The notes beneath the pieces are model-generated. The model saw nothing but the letters and a program-made list of their open reading frames with translations, had not been told where the DNA came from and searched no databases. A program made the translations under genes and the position numbers. A stretch of DNA of 64,000 bases from Streptomyces asiaticus (lineage in GTDB: Bacteria; Actinomycetota; Actinomycetes; Streptomycetales; Streptomycetaceae): contig NZ_JAGSHX010000006.1 of assembly GCF_018138715.1 (NCBI RefSeq), positions 7,130,001-7,194,000 on the forward strand, read 5' to 3'. Positions 42,529 through 50,907 of this stretch are shown here, one piece after another (the first letter of the stretch is position 1; the number at the start of each line of letters is the position of its first letter).

Positions 42529-44592
42529 TCAACCGAGCGTGGTTGCCGCCCCCTTCAGCACCAATCCGCACCCCAACGCGAGGACGACGGCGGCGGTTCC
42601 GACGGGCGAGGCACGGCGCACCGCCACCAGCAGCCGGTCGATCCGGCCCCCGGACCCCCTGCGCGCCGCCAGCCGCTCCGTGGCCCGCACGCCCAGGCGC
42701 ACCGCGGTGAACCCGGCCAGCGTGAGCGTCAGCGCCAGCCCGAGTCCGTACGCCACCACCAGGACGAAGCCGAACCACGCCTGGCCCAGCGCGGCCGCGC
42801 CGACGAGCACGATGACGGCGGAGGGGCTGGGCACCATGCCTCCGGCGAAGCCGAGCAGCAGTGTGCCGCGCAGAGTGGGGCGTACCTCGTGGGTGTGGGT
42901 GTGACCGTCGCCGTGGTCGTGGGTGTGGGTGTGCGGGTGACTGTGGTCGTGGTCGTGGTCGTGTGAATGCGCATGGCCGTGGTCGTGATCGTGGGTGTGG
43001 TGGTGGGCCCGCACATACCGACGGCGGCGCAGCGCCTTGCGGAGCAGGCCCGCCCCGGCCACCGCCACCAGCACACCGCTCGCGATGCCCAGCCATGAGA
43101 TCACCGAGGGGGCGGCCGCCGAACCCGCCGTGACCAGCAGCCCCAGCGCGAAGACGCCCAAGGTGTGGGTGACCGTCACCGACGCGCCCAGCGCCAGTAC
43201 GTCGCGCAGCGCGCTGCGCCCGCCCGCCGCGGCGGCCGCCGCCATCATCGTCTTGCCGTGGCCGGGGGCCAGGGCGTGCATCGCGCCCAGCAGAACCGCG
43301 GTGGCGAAGGCGGTAAGGGCGAAGCCGAAGGTGATGTCATGGCGCGCCACCATCGAGGTGAGCGCCTGCGTCCACCGGTCCACTCCGCGCGGCAGCACCG
43401 ACGAGCCCACCGCGTCCTCCCGGTCGGACTCCGCCGCGCTCGCGAGCGCGGGGCCGCCCGCCTTGACCTTCAGCGCGGCCGACCGCTGGTCGGACGGTGA
43501 GGAGAGCTGCCCCGCCGGGTAGCGGACCAGCCGGTGGGAGGCGGAGGTCTTGGGGACGTCGGCGTCGGTGAGCGTCATACGGTCCCCCTGCGCCGTCACC
43601 TCCCGCCAGCCGGGGCCCGTACCGATGTCGCGCGGACGGTAGGCGACGGTGGCCCGTTCGCCGTCGCCCAGCGCGGCCGTGAGGCGGCACTCCACCCGCA
43701 GCGTCGGCAGCCCGGCCTGGCCGGGGCGCTGACGGGCCTGCGCGCGCCCGGCGCGTACGGGCACCTCGCGCCCGTCGACCGTCAGCCGCGCCCCCTCCGC
43801 CGCGCTCGCACACCGCCGCGCCGCCCACGCGCCCAACTCCCGCCCGGACAGCGCGTCGTCGCCGTCGCGGTCGATCTCCGGCTTCGCCTGGGCGGCGGGG
43901 ATCTCGGCGAGGTCCTCGACATGGTCGACCCGCAGCGTCCCCGGGGTGACCACGAGCCCGTCGTAACGGTTGACGGTGAAGTTCCCGAGCGGATGCGCCT
44001 CGGCACTCCCAGCAGGCAACACCACCATCGCAACGGCCCCCAGCAGCACCCCGACGGCCGCCAACCGCCAACGGGCGCGCCGCCCGGGGCGGGGGGTCGG
44101 GGGTTGGTCCCCGGTTCGGGGAAGGGCTGTCAGCGGCCAACGGGCGCGCCGCCCGGGGTTCCGGATTTCGTCGGCGCCGCTTCGGGGGCGCAGCCCCGGG
44201 CCGGGGGCCGGGGGCTGGGCCTCGGTTTGGGAGGGGGCTGTCAGCCGCCAACGGGTCCGCTGCCCAGGGCGCTGGGTTTCGCCGGCCCGGCTTCGGGGGC
44301 GGAGCCCTGGCATGGAGGTCGGGGGCTGGTCGCCGGATTGGGGCGGGGCTGCCAGCCGCCAACGGCCGCGCTGCCCGGGACTCTCGGTATCGTCGGCCGG
44401 GTTTTGGAGGCGGAGCCCTGGCCCGGAGGCCGGGGGCTTGTCGGCTCCGGTTCGGGAGGGGGCTGCCAGCCGCCAACGGCCACGCCGCCCAGGGCTCCGG
44501 GTTTCATCGAAGCCGCTTTGGGGGCGCGGCCCCGGGCGGGGGGCCGGGGGCTGGGCCCCGGTTCGGGAAGGGGCAGAGTGGGGGAGTGTCAT
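42529..44592 (-). CDS. NicO/RcnA-like Ni/Co transporter with repeat-built N-terminus
   Basis: A 687-residue protein. Residues about 155-190 form a signal-peptide-like segment (RRARWRLAAVGVLLGAVAMV, ending SAEAH). An extracytoplasmic domain follows (HPLGNFTVNRYDGL, an EF-hand-like DRDGDDALSGREL), then six membrane segments with GAMHALAPGHGKTMMAA, the NicO H-x4-GHG motif. A His-rich cytoplasmic loop (HDHDHGHAHSHDHD type, 42890-43010) lies between them. This suggests nickel, cobalt or similar divalent-cation export. The first about 150 residues are tandem repeats carrying RWRLAA-like copies of the signal n-region. ATG 44592 overlaps the TPR stop (ATGA). Confidence 0.85.
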   Translation of the reverse strand: MTLPHSAPSRTGAQPPAPRPGPRPQSGFDETRSPGRRGRWRLAAPSRTGADKPPASGPGLRLQNPADDTESPGQRGRWRLAAPPQSGDQPPTSMPGLRPRSRAGETQRPGQRTRWRLTAPSQTEAQPPAPGPGLRPRSGADEIRNPGRRARWPLTALPRTGDQPPTPRPGRRARWRLAAVGVLLGAVAMVVLPAGSAEAHPLGNFTVNRYDGLVVTPGTLRVDHVEDLAEIPAAQAKPEIDRDGDDALSGRELGAWAARRCASAAEGARLTVDGREVPVRAGRAQARQRPGQAGLPTLRVECRLTAALGDGERATVAYRPRDIGTGPGWREVTAQGDRMTLTDADVPKTSASHRLVRYPAGQLSSPSDQRSAALKVKAGGPALASAAESDREDAVGSSVLPRGVDRWTQALTSMVARHDITFGFALTAFATAVLLGAMHALAPGHGKTMMAAAAAAGGRSALRDVLALGASVTVTHTLGVFALGLLVTAGSAAAPSVISWLGIASGVLVAVAGAGLLRKALRRRRYVRAHHHTHDHDHGHAHSHDHDHDHSHPHTHTHDHGDGHTHTHEVRPTLRGTLLLGFAGGMVPSPSAVIVLVGAAALGQAWFGFVLVVAYGLGLALTLTLAGFTAVRLGVRATERLAARRGSGGRIDRLLVAVRRASPVGTAAVVLALGCGLVLKGAATTLG
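44095..44590 (-). repeat. Tandem repeat encoding the NicO-like N-terminus
   Basis: Four units of about 111-114 bp (37-38 codons). Each contains G-R/Q-R-x-R-W-x-L-x-A followed by PSRTGAQPPAPGPGLRPRSG-like residues. The DNA within each unit contains words such as CTTCGGGGGCGGAGCCCTGG, similar to the genome's dispersed hairpin repeat. Confidence 0.75.
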
Positions 44593-45956
44593 CGGGTGGC
44601 CCCCAGCTCCTTCAGTGCCGCCTTCGCCGCCCGCGCGCCCGTGGGGGAGAAGCCCGGGTTGAGGTCGAGTGCGGCCTTCAGGTGGCGGCGCGCCGGGCCG
44701 TCGTCGCCCAGGGACTTCTCGATGACGCCCCGGTGGTAGAGGAACGCCGCGTTGCGGTAGCCCGGTTCGGCGGCGTCCTTGGCGTACTTCAGGGCATCCT
44801 CGTCCTTGCCGTTGCGGTGCAGGGCCCAGGCCAGCGCGTCGGCGGTGTGCACGGTGTGCCGTCGGTCCCATTCGGCGCGGGCCGCCTTCAGCGCCTCCTT
44901 CACATCGCCGTGGTCGGCCGCGACCAGCGCGCTGTCCAGGTCGGTCGCCACCCCGTTGGCCCGTGCGAGCGCGATCCAGGTGTCGACCACCGAGTACTGC
45001 CCGCGCGCCTTGGAGCGGTCGCCCCGCGCCTCGTACGCCTCGCCCAGGGCCGCGAGCTCGGCAGGCAGCGGATAGCGCCGTACGACCGCCTCCAGGTCGC
45101 GGATCCCCGCCTTCTGGCGGCCGTCCGCGACCGAGGTGCGGCCGCGGCCCTCAAGCGCCGGGAGATAGTCGGGGACGGCGCGCAACGCGGTGCCGTACGC
45201 CCGCCGTGCCGCCTCGTACTCGCCCTGGCTCCAGGCCAGTTGGCCGAGCGCCGTCGACACATAGGCGATATCGCTGGGCGAGGTGGCGGAGTCCTGGGCG
45301 CGCAGCAGCACCCGGCGCGCCCCGGCCGGGTCGCCGCGCAGCTCGTGGACGTAGGCGAGGCGGGTGAAGACGGGGATGCCGGGGCGCAGGGAGTCGGCCT
45401 TCTCGGCGGCCGTGTACGCGTCCTTGTAGCGGCCCAGTTCGACGAGGGCGTCCACCCGGACGGCGAGCGCCCCCTGGCTGTAGGAGTTCACCTTCAGGGC
45501 CTTGTCGGCGTCGCGCAGCGCGCCCCGGAAGTCATGGCGGGCGGCGGCGAGCGAGGCGCGCCCGGCGAGCGCCACGTCGTTGTCGCGCGGCTCGAGGGAC
45601 AGGGACCGGGCGAACGCCTTGTCCGCCTGCGGATAGCGGGTGGGGTCGCCGCTGGTCCTGGCCTGCTCGACATAGGCCGAGCCGAGACCGGCCCAGCTCT
45701 CCGCGTCCTTCGGCTCAGCGCGCAGATGGGTCTGCATCGCGTCGATCTGCCGGGCGAGGCCGTCGCCGCTGAGCTGCTCGTACCGCGCCGCGGCCGGGTG
45801 CAGCGCGCGGGCGGCGTCCTGGCCGCCGGACCCGCCCGGTCCGCCCGGCCCGTCCGAGGCGTCGATCACGATCGAGGCGGCGGTCAGCCCGGCCGCGAGC
45901 GCGAACACCACGGCCGCGGTCCGGGCCGTTGGGGTGAGGGATGGCCGTAGAGCCAT
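44589..45956 (-). CDS. Membrane-anchored tetratricopeptide-repeat protein
   Basis: A 455-residue protein with an N-terminal anchor or signal (TARTAAVVFALAAGLTAASIVI), a Gly/Pro linker and about ten TPRs. Clear units are AESWAGLGSAYVEQARTSGD, DADKALKVNSYSQGALAV, RLAYVHELRGDPAGARRVLL, STALGQLAWSQGEYEAARRA, ALGEAYEARGDRSKARGQYS and RHLKAALDLNPGFSP. It lies outside the membrane and probably scaffolds partners. It is between the DUF4331 and NicO-like genes, overlapping the latter by 4 bp, so the three form a functional set. Confidence 0.88.
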   Translation of the reverse strand: MALRPSLTPTARTAAVVFALAAGLTAASIVIDASDGPGGPGGSGGQDAARALHPAAARYEQLSGDGLARQIDAMQTHLRAEPKDAESWAGLGSAYVEQARTSGDPTRYPQADKAFARSLSLEPRDNDVALAGRASLAAARHDFRGALRDADKALKVNSYSQGALAVRVDALVELGRYKDAYTAAEKADSLRPGIPVFTRLAYVHELRGDPAGARRVLLRAQDSATSPSDIAYVSTALGQLAWSQGEYEAARRAYGTALRAVPDYLPALEGRGRTSVADGRQKAGIRDLEAVVRRYPLPAELAALGEAYEARGDRSKARGQYSVVDTWIALARANGVATDLDSALVAADHGDVKEALKAARAEWDRRHTVHTADALAWALHRNGKDEDALKYAKDAAEPGYRNAAFLYHRGVIEKSLGDDGPARRHLKAALDLNPGFSPTGARAAKAALKELGATR

Positions 45957-46101
45957 GGTGACAGCTGCCTTTCGCTGAGCTACGAACGCGCGGAGCGGAC
46001 GGACGGAAGGGTCGTACGGATGAGGAGGAGCCTGGGCGCGGCCGCCGCGCGGGTTTCGGCGGGGCCGCGCCCGGTGGTACGGATCCGATGGCACCCGTGG
46101 T

Positions 46102-47616
46102 TCAGTGCCGGCGCACGCGGGGACCCCGCCGCCGCGACCGCATCCAGAGGAATCCGAGGCCCAGCAGCAACACGGCCCCGCCACCGGCCGCCGCGGACCC
46201 GGCCAGCAGCATGTTGTCGTCGGAGGAGGAGCCGACGCCCGAGCCGCCGTTCAGCAGCGACTGCCCGGCGCTCTTCGAGACGGCCTTGGCGTCCGAGCCG
46301 GAGCTGGGCAGCGCCAGATACGGGAAGGAGCCGCCGAACTTCTGGTCGTTCTCGTCCACCGCGTCGCCCAGGTCGTTCTTCTTGCCGAGCAGCTCGCCCT
46401 CCATGGCCTGGAGCGCGATGTCCAGCACGTCGTCGGAGAGCCTGCGGCCGTTGGGGAAGCCCGCGTTGTCGCCGTCCAGGACCCCCAGCCGCTTGGGGCT
46501 GCCGTTGGGTTCTATGGAGGTGTTGAGCCGGAGTTCCTCGGCAGGGCGGACGTTCGGTGGCTGGTTGAGCTTGGGCACACCGGTGAGGAACGCCTGCACC
46601 AGGTCGTCGCGCGGGGTGTCCGGCGCCTTGATCTTGTAGATCTGCTCGACCAGCTTGGGGAGTTCGGGGTCCTGGACGAACTTCAGGAACTGCCCGTCGT
46701 CCCACGGCGAGGAGGCGTTGAACTTGTCCTTGTCCTTGCGCGGGATGACCACCTCGTTGACCAGCGGGCTGCCGAGCCGGGAGACCTGGGTCCAGTCGCC
46801 GTCGGCGGTCTGGCGGTGGGTGGTGGCCCAGACGCCGATCACCGGCTGGTCCTTGGACTCGGTCAGCGCCGACGTCGGCACCTGGAGGGCCATCGACTGG
46901 ACGTTGTAACCCTTGAGGGTGTCATTGCCGACCTCGGACATGTCGCCGCCGTACAGCAGGTCGAAGACGCGCAGATCGAGGAAGAACGGGTCGTCGGCCT
47001 GACCGGCGAAGGCGGTCGAGCCCCCGCTGTAGCCGATCTTCTGCACCGACTGGTCGCGGAGCTTCTGGTAGTCGGGCATCGACGCCTTGCCGACGTTCGA
47101 CGGCGCGACCGGCAGATCGCTGCCCAGCTTGGCGCGGGCGACGGCCTTCTGATGCTTCAGCTTGATGACTTCGAGGTCGTATGTCTGGGTGAAGTTGAGG
47201 GTGGCGTCCTCGATCGAGTTCACCGGCCCGGTGTTGTAGAGGAACGTGTCGCCGTTCTTGAGGTGGTCCTTGAAGGTCCACCGGAAGAGCAGATCGCCCT
47301 GGCCGTCGCCGTCGTTGTCGACGTGCAGGTCGTAGCGGGCGTCATGGGCGAACTTGTAGAAGTTGGGGCCGCCCGCGGGGTCCTGGAACGGCAGCACATT
47401 GACGACCATGGTGGTCGTGTCCGGCTTGTCCGGGCTGACGAATGCGTAGACGTCCGTGGCGTCGTACTCCGGCTGACCGGAGATCAGCGGCGCCTCGCGG
47501 TGGCTCGAAGCCTGCGCCGTCCCGGGCTGTAGTACGGCCACTCCGGCGGCCGTGAGCCCGCCGGCGGCCAGTGCGCAGCTGACCAGCGCGGCCAAGCTCT
47601 TGGTGATAGCGGTCAT
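46102..47616 (-). CDS. DUF4331 secreted, membrane-anchored protein
   Basis: A 504-residue DUF4331 protein. The signal peptide MTAITKSLAALVSCALAAGG ends TAQASSHREAPLIS, where S-S-H-R-E-A-P is the family hallmark at the mature N-terminus. DATDVYAFVSPDKPDTTTMVVNV, NPLVNEVVIP-like SPLVNEVVIPRKDKDKF and NAGFPNGRRLSDDVLDIAL follow. A Gly/Ser linker leads to a C-terminal membrane helix and RRRGPRVRRH tail. DUF4331 has no defined function; the mature domain faces outward. It is the first gene of the set with TPR and NicO-like genes, 145 bp upstream. Confidence 0.9.
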   Translation of the reverse strand: MTAITKSLAALVSCALAAGGLTAAGVAVLQPGTAQASSHREAPLISGQPEYDATDVYAFVSPDKPDTTTMVVNVLPFQDPAGGPNFYKFAHDARYDLHVDNDGDGQGDLLFRWTFKDHLKNGDTFLYNTGPVNSIEDATLNFTQTYDLEVIKLKHQKAVARAKLGSDLPVAPSNVGKASMPDYQKLRDQSVQKIGYSGGSTAFAGQADDPFFLDLRVFDLLYGGDMSEVGNDTLKGYNVQSMALQVPTSALTESKDQPVIGVWATTHRQTADGDWTQVSRLGSPLVNEVVIPRKDKDKFNASSPWDDGQFLKFVQDPELPKLVEQIYKIKAPDTPRDDLVQAFLTGVPKLNQPPNVRPAEELRLNTSIEPNGSPKRLGVLDGDNAGFPNGRRLSDDVLDIALQAMEGELLGKKNDLGDAVDENDQKFGGSFPYLALPSSGSDAKAVSKSAGQSLLNGGSGVGSSSDDNMLLAGSAAAGGGAVLLLGLGFLWMRSRRRGPRVRRH

Positions 47617-47839
47617 CCTGTAGGTCCTTCGCACGCTTGTTGGAGCAGTCCCTTCATGCGGCTATTCGGACCCGGCGAACGGATGGATTGGTCGGCCCGG
47701 GAATTTGTTTGCGCGTGATAGGTATCGTCAACACCCTTGACGCGGTGGTGAATCCGGAACCTGGGATGCGTGGGTGACGGCTCGGGGAGGTAGGGTTACT
47801 CTGCCCGGGGCGGGTGCCCTCGTACGGGTGGGGAGTGTC

Positions 47840-48103
47840 ATGGAGCAGATAACGGTACGGAGCAGGCCACGAGTGCCTGCGGTCAACTGCGGAAGCGGTG
47901 CGTCAAGTGCGCGCCTCGAGCGCCATCTCGCGGTGATGGGCGGCCCTGCCGTCCCGCAGCGGGAGGCGGAGAGCGCCGCGGTGCTGATGCAGGAGCTGAC
48001 CGCGCGCGATCACGCGCGCGCGAAGAACAGCCGGGGTGCGCGGGTGTCGCTGTTCGCGCCGCTGCGCCGGTTGCGCCGTTCGCTGTTCGGCAACCACGGC
48101 TGA
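47840..48103 (+). CDS. Small basic hypothetical protein
   Basis: An 87-residue protein beginning MEQITVRSRPRVPAVNCGSG. It has a predicted helix QREAESAAVLMQELTARDHARAK and a basic C-terminus RVSLFAPLRRLRRSLFGNHG. The composition and codon use suit a real Streptomyces gene and the end looks like a small conserved family, but I do not recognise it. ATG 47840 is preferred over upstream GTG options. It diverges from the DUF4331 gene. Confidence 0.55.
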   Translation: MEQITVRSRPRVPAVNCGSGASSARLERHLAVMGGPAVPQREAESAAVLMQELTARDHARAKNSRGARVSLFAPLRRLRRSLFGNHG

Positions 48104-48525
48104 CCCGGCCGGCCCGTAGGCGTCTTCGTCGTCATCCCGGGCAGGCACGGGTCAACCGGTTCGCTCCAGCCGGTGAGTCCGTGCTGTGATCCACCCCACG
48201 TCGCTGTCGCCGTGGGATGCCGACGAGAGGCCACGACCGGCCGCAGTGGCCGCTGTGCGGCCGTGGCCGAGGGGACGCGCCCGGTTCCAGAGGCAGCTCG
48301 GACGCAGAGCCCGCTCGGTTGTGAGGGACGCGGGCTGAGAGCGGGCGGGCCCGGAGAAGGCATGTCCAGAGCAAGAGAAGGCATGCCCAGGGCGAACGAG
48401 CCTACGGAAGGCAGGCCCCGAGCGGGCGGGCTCGGAGAAGACACGACCAGGCCGGGCAGGCCCCGAGCGGGCGGGCTCGGAGAAGACACGACCAGGCCGG
48501 GCAGGCCCCGAGCGGGTCGCCGGGC
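48104..48525. other. Intergenic region with tandem repeats
   Basis: About 420 bp without a supported gene. The right part contains a 45-bp tandem repeat (48411-48516) and weaker related units from about 48340 (GAGAAGGCATG type). The left part shows no recognisable feature. Confidence 0.6.
48411..48516. repeat. 45-bp tandem repeat, 2.4 copies
   Basis: Units start at 48411, 48456 and 48501 with GCAGGCCCCGAGCGGGCGGG and contain GAAGACACGACCAGG. Copies are identical where complete, pointing to recent duplication. Confidence 0.85.
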
Positions 48526-49734
48526 TCAGAGCAGGGCGAACTGCCCCTCCGGGCCCTCCTCGTGGTGGTCCAGTACGGACGCCGGGCGCCGGGCCGCGCC
48601 GGGCACCGGCAGCACCCCCGCCTCCCGTAGCTCCGCCGTGTCGATCAGCGAGCCGTCCGCCACCCGGTCGGCCAGCGCCCGCAGCTCCGGGCGCAGCTCG
48701 GCGAGCAGCGCCAGCACCGTGATCAGCTCCAGCAGCTCCGAGGTCCAGGTGGACGGCCAGCCCGCCGGGCCGATGGCCTCCAGCGTGCCCGGCTCCCGCG
48801 CGGCGGTGCGCTGCTCGAACCAGGTCTCCAGCACCCGTACCCCGCCCGCCCGGAAGTCCCATGCGGCCTGGGGGACGGGGGAGATACGGCCCTCGCCCAG
48901 CATCAGGGCCTCCTCGTCCGGGCCGTAGTCCAGGGAGTCCGGCAGCCCGCTCGACGGAAGCGCGGCGCGGACATAGGGGCGCCGGCCACCCGGCATGCGC
49001 GGGCGTTCACCACTGTGCGCCCCGCGCGTATGCAGCCACAGCGCACGGCGGCCCAGCTCCACGCCCGATTCCCACAGCTCCGGGTCGGCGGTCAGGGGTA
49101 CGGCGCACGGCGCGCCGCGCGCCGTGGCGGCGGTCCAGGCCAGGAACTCCTCGGCGGTCACCGGGCGGCCGAGCCGCGTGGTGAGGTGGTCCAGCAGCCC
49201 GGGCGCGAGATTGGGCTCCTGTCCGCCGGGGCGGCGGTAGAGCGGACGGATCCGGCCGGGGCGGCCCGCGGGGGAGTGGCCGTCCGGCAGCAGCGCGGAG
49301 AAGGTGAGCACCGGGTCCGGGTCCGGCCCCGCGGCCTCGACGACATGGATCTGCCGGTCGTCCGCCACCCGCCACAGCTCGGGGCGGGCGGCGTCGAGCA
49401 GCCGGTGATCCGGGATCAGCCACTGCCGGTCGAAGGGCCCGTGCGCGATCCGCACCGGCTCGGGGCACGGCCCGTCCTCGCGCGCCAGCCGGGCCGTGGA
49501 GGTGGCCTGGCCGGGCAGCTGCGGTACGGAGCTGTGCGGCGTACGGGCGCGGGTCGGCCGGAACAGCGCGGCCCGCGCCGCCTCGTCCTCGGCCCCGGTC
49601 AGCCGCTCCCAGCGTGCTCCGAGCGAGGCCGCGTCCGGTGCCATGACCCATGCGCGCCCGAGCCGCAGGGGCCCTACGGCCCACGGCATCAGGTCCCCCA
49701 GCGGTGGCGCCTCACGTTCTCCCACGCCCGGCAT
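48526..49734 (-). CDS. Type ISP restriction/modification C-terminal-domain-like protein (stand-alone)
   Basis: A 402-residue protein of a family common in Streptomyces, annotated there as type ISP restriction/modification enzyme because it resembles the C-terminal part of those large proteins. Recognisable segments are FDRQWLIPDHRLLDAARPELWRVAD, LPDGHSPAGRPGRIRPLYRRPGGQEPNLAPGLLDHL, CAVPLTADPELWESGVELGRRALWL and PVPQAAWDFRAGGVRVLETWFEQR. No helicase, nuclease or methyltransferase motif is present and no partner lies nearby, so restriction activity is not expected and the cellular role is unknown. ATG 49734 begins MPGVGEREAPPLGDLMPW. Confidence 0.6.
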   Translation of the reverse strand: MPGVGEREAPPLGDLMPWAVGPLRLGRAWVMAPDAASLGARWERLTGAEDEAARAALFRPTRARTPHSSVPQLPGQATSTARLAREDGPCPEPVRIAHGPFDRQWLIPDHRLLDAARPELWRVADDRQIHVVEAAGPDPDPVLTFSALLPDGHSPAGRPGRIRPLYRRPGGQEPNLAPGLLDHLTTRLGRPVTAEEFLAWTAATARGAPCAVPLTADPELWESGVELGRRALWLHTRGAHSGERPRMPGGRRPYVRAALPSSGLPDSLDYGPDEEALMLGEGRISPVPQAAWDFRAGGVRVLETWFEQRTAAREPGTLEAIGPAGWPSTWTSELLELITVLALLAELRPELRALADRVADGSLIDTAELREAGVLPVPGAARRPASVLDHHEEGPEGQFALL

Positions 49735-49762
49735 GGTATCGATGCGGCCCTGTCCTCCAAGG

Positions 49763-49853
49763 GTCTGCCCGACGTCCGGGGGTCTGCCCGACGTCCGGGG
49801 GTCTGCCCGACGTCCGGGGGTCTGCCCGACGTCCGGGGGTCTGCCCGACGTCG
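49763..49853. repeat. 19-bp tandem repeat, about five copies
   Basis: GTCTGCCCGACGTCCGGGG repeats head to tail from 49763 with starts at 49782, 49801, 49820 and 49839. The copies are identical. It lies upstream of the ISP-like gene, starting about 30 bp before its ATG, so copy number could affect its promoter. Confidence 0.9.
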
Positions 49854-49879
49854 TCCGCCGCCACTCCGGTGGCTGACCG

Positions 49880-50105
49880 GCTGGGGTCTTTCCCCTCCCC
49901 GCCCCTTCCCGAAACCGGGGCCCTGCCCCGGCCCCCGGGGGCCAGGGGTCTTTCCCCTTCCCGCGGCATCCATATGCGGCTCCGCCGCGTGGCAGGGGCC
50001 TCGCCCCTGGGCCCCGGGGTCTGGGGCGGAGCCCCAGTTGTGGGAAGGGGCGGGGAGGGGGAAGCATCGACATGCGGCTCCGCCGCGTGGCCCGCCGCAG
50101 GCGCC
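49880..50105. repeat. Dispersed hairpin repeat, two core copies
   Basis: Two GCGGCTCCGCCGC cores (49976-49988 and 50074-50086) flank the hairpin CAGGGGC-CTC-GCCCCTG (49993-50009) and GGGGTCTGGGGCGGAGCCCC. CCCCTCCCCGCCCCTTCCCG words and GCCCGCCGCAGGCGCC are also present. It lies at the GntR gene's 3' end and is a probable terminator. Confidence 0.8.
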
Positions 50106-50124
50106 AGGACCGCGCCGGACCCCT

Positions 50125-50874
50125 CTACTCCGCCTCGACCGTCACCGAGAACGAGAACCGGTCGCCCCGGTAGTGGATGCGGGCCACGTCCACCACGCGG
50201 CCGCTCTCGTCGTAGGTGACCCCCGTGTAGTGCAGGATCGGGCTGAGCAGCGGGACCTGGAGCAGCCGGGAGGTCTCGGGGTCGGCGAGGCGGGCCTCCA
50301 CCGTGTCCGTGATCCGGCTGATCCGCACCCCCACCGCGTCCCGCAGCACCTTCGTCATCGGCCAGCGGGCGAGGTCCGCGAGGTCGATGCGGTCGGCCAG
50401 CTCGGGGCGGACCAGGTTCTCCGCCCAGTTGGTGGGCTCGCCGCTGTGGCCGTCCCGGCGCAGTCTGCGGTACGCGGCCGCCTCGTCCAGGTCGGGGAAG
50501 TACTCCGCGAGCGCCGCCGGCACCGGTTCCGGGCCGTGCTCCAGCACCGTCGTCCGCTCACCGGACTGCTGGGCCACGATCGCGTCCACCGACCCCAGCA
50601 GCCGCACCGGCGCGGCCCGCCGCGCGCTCGGCTCGATGAACGTGCCGCGGCGCCGGTGGCGGCTGATGAGCCCCTCGGTCTCCAGCTCCTTGAGCGCCTG
50701 CCGCATGGTGAGCACGCTGACCCCGTAGTGCTCGGCCAACTGGTCCTCGGTCGGCAGCCGCAGCGGATCGTGCGGGGCCCGCCCGAGTATCGAGGCCCGC
50801 AGCGACTGCGAGACCTGGTACCACAGCGGCAACTTGCGGTTGAGGGCGAGGGAGTCGGGGGCGAAGGTGGTCAC
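50125..50874 (-). CDS. GntR-family regulator with UTRA domain (HutC-like)
   Basis: A 249-residue regulator. The winged-helix part is PLWYQVSQSLRASILGRAPHDPLRLPTEDQLAEHYGVSVLTMRQALKELETEGLISRHRRRGTFI. The UTRA effector domain has EYFPDLDEAAAYRRLRRDG, NWAENLVRPELADRIDL and the closing HYTGVTYDESGRVVDVARIHYRGDRFSFSV. GTG 50874 is chosen. It follows the homogentisate dioxygenase gene by 33 bp on the same strand and may sense an aromatic catabolite. Confidence 0.9.
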   Translation of the reverse strand: MTTFAPDSLALNRKLPLWYQVSQSLRASILGRAPHDPLRLPTEDQLAEHYGVSVLTMRQALKELETEGLISRHRRRGTFIEPSARRAAPVRLLGSVDAIVAQQSGERTTVLEHGPEPVPAALAEYFPDLDEAAAYRRLRRDGHSGEPTNWAENLVRPELADRIDLADLARWPMTKVLRDAVGVRISRITDTVEARLADPETSRLLQVPLLSPILHYTGVTYDESGRVVDVARIHYRGDRFSFSVTVEAE

Positions 50875-50907
50875 ACGGTCTCCGGTCGACGGCGGCAACG
50901 GCGGCGT

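Noticed and set aside
42890..43010. Simple repeat GTGGTCGTG as a non-coding microsatellite
   Set aside because: It encodes the histidine-rich loop of the NicO-like transporter in the correct frame, a normal feature of that family.
49763..49853. CRISPR-like array
   Set aside because: The 19-bp units are head to tail with no unique spacers and no cas genes are nearby; it is a simple tandem repeat. The 33-bp units at 53110 were rejected for the same reason.
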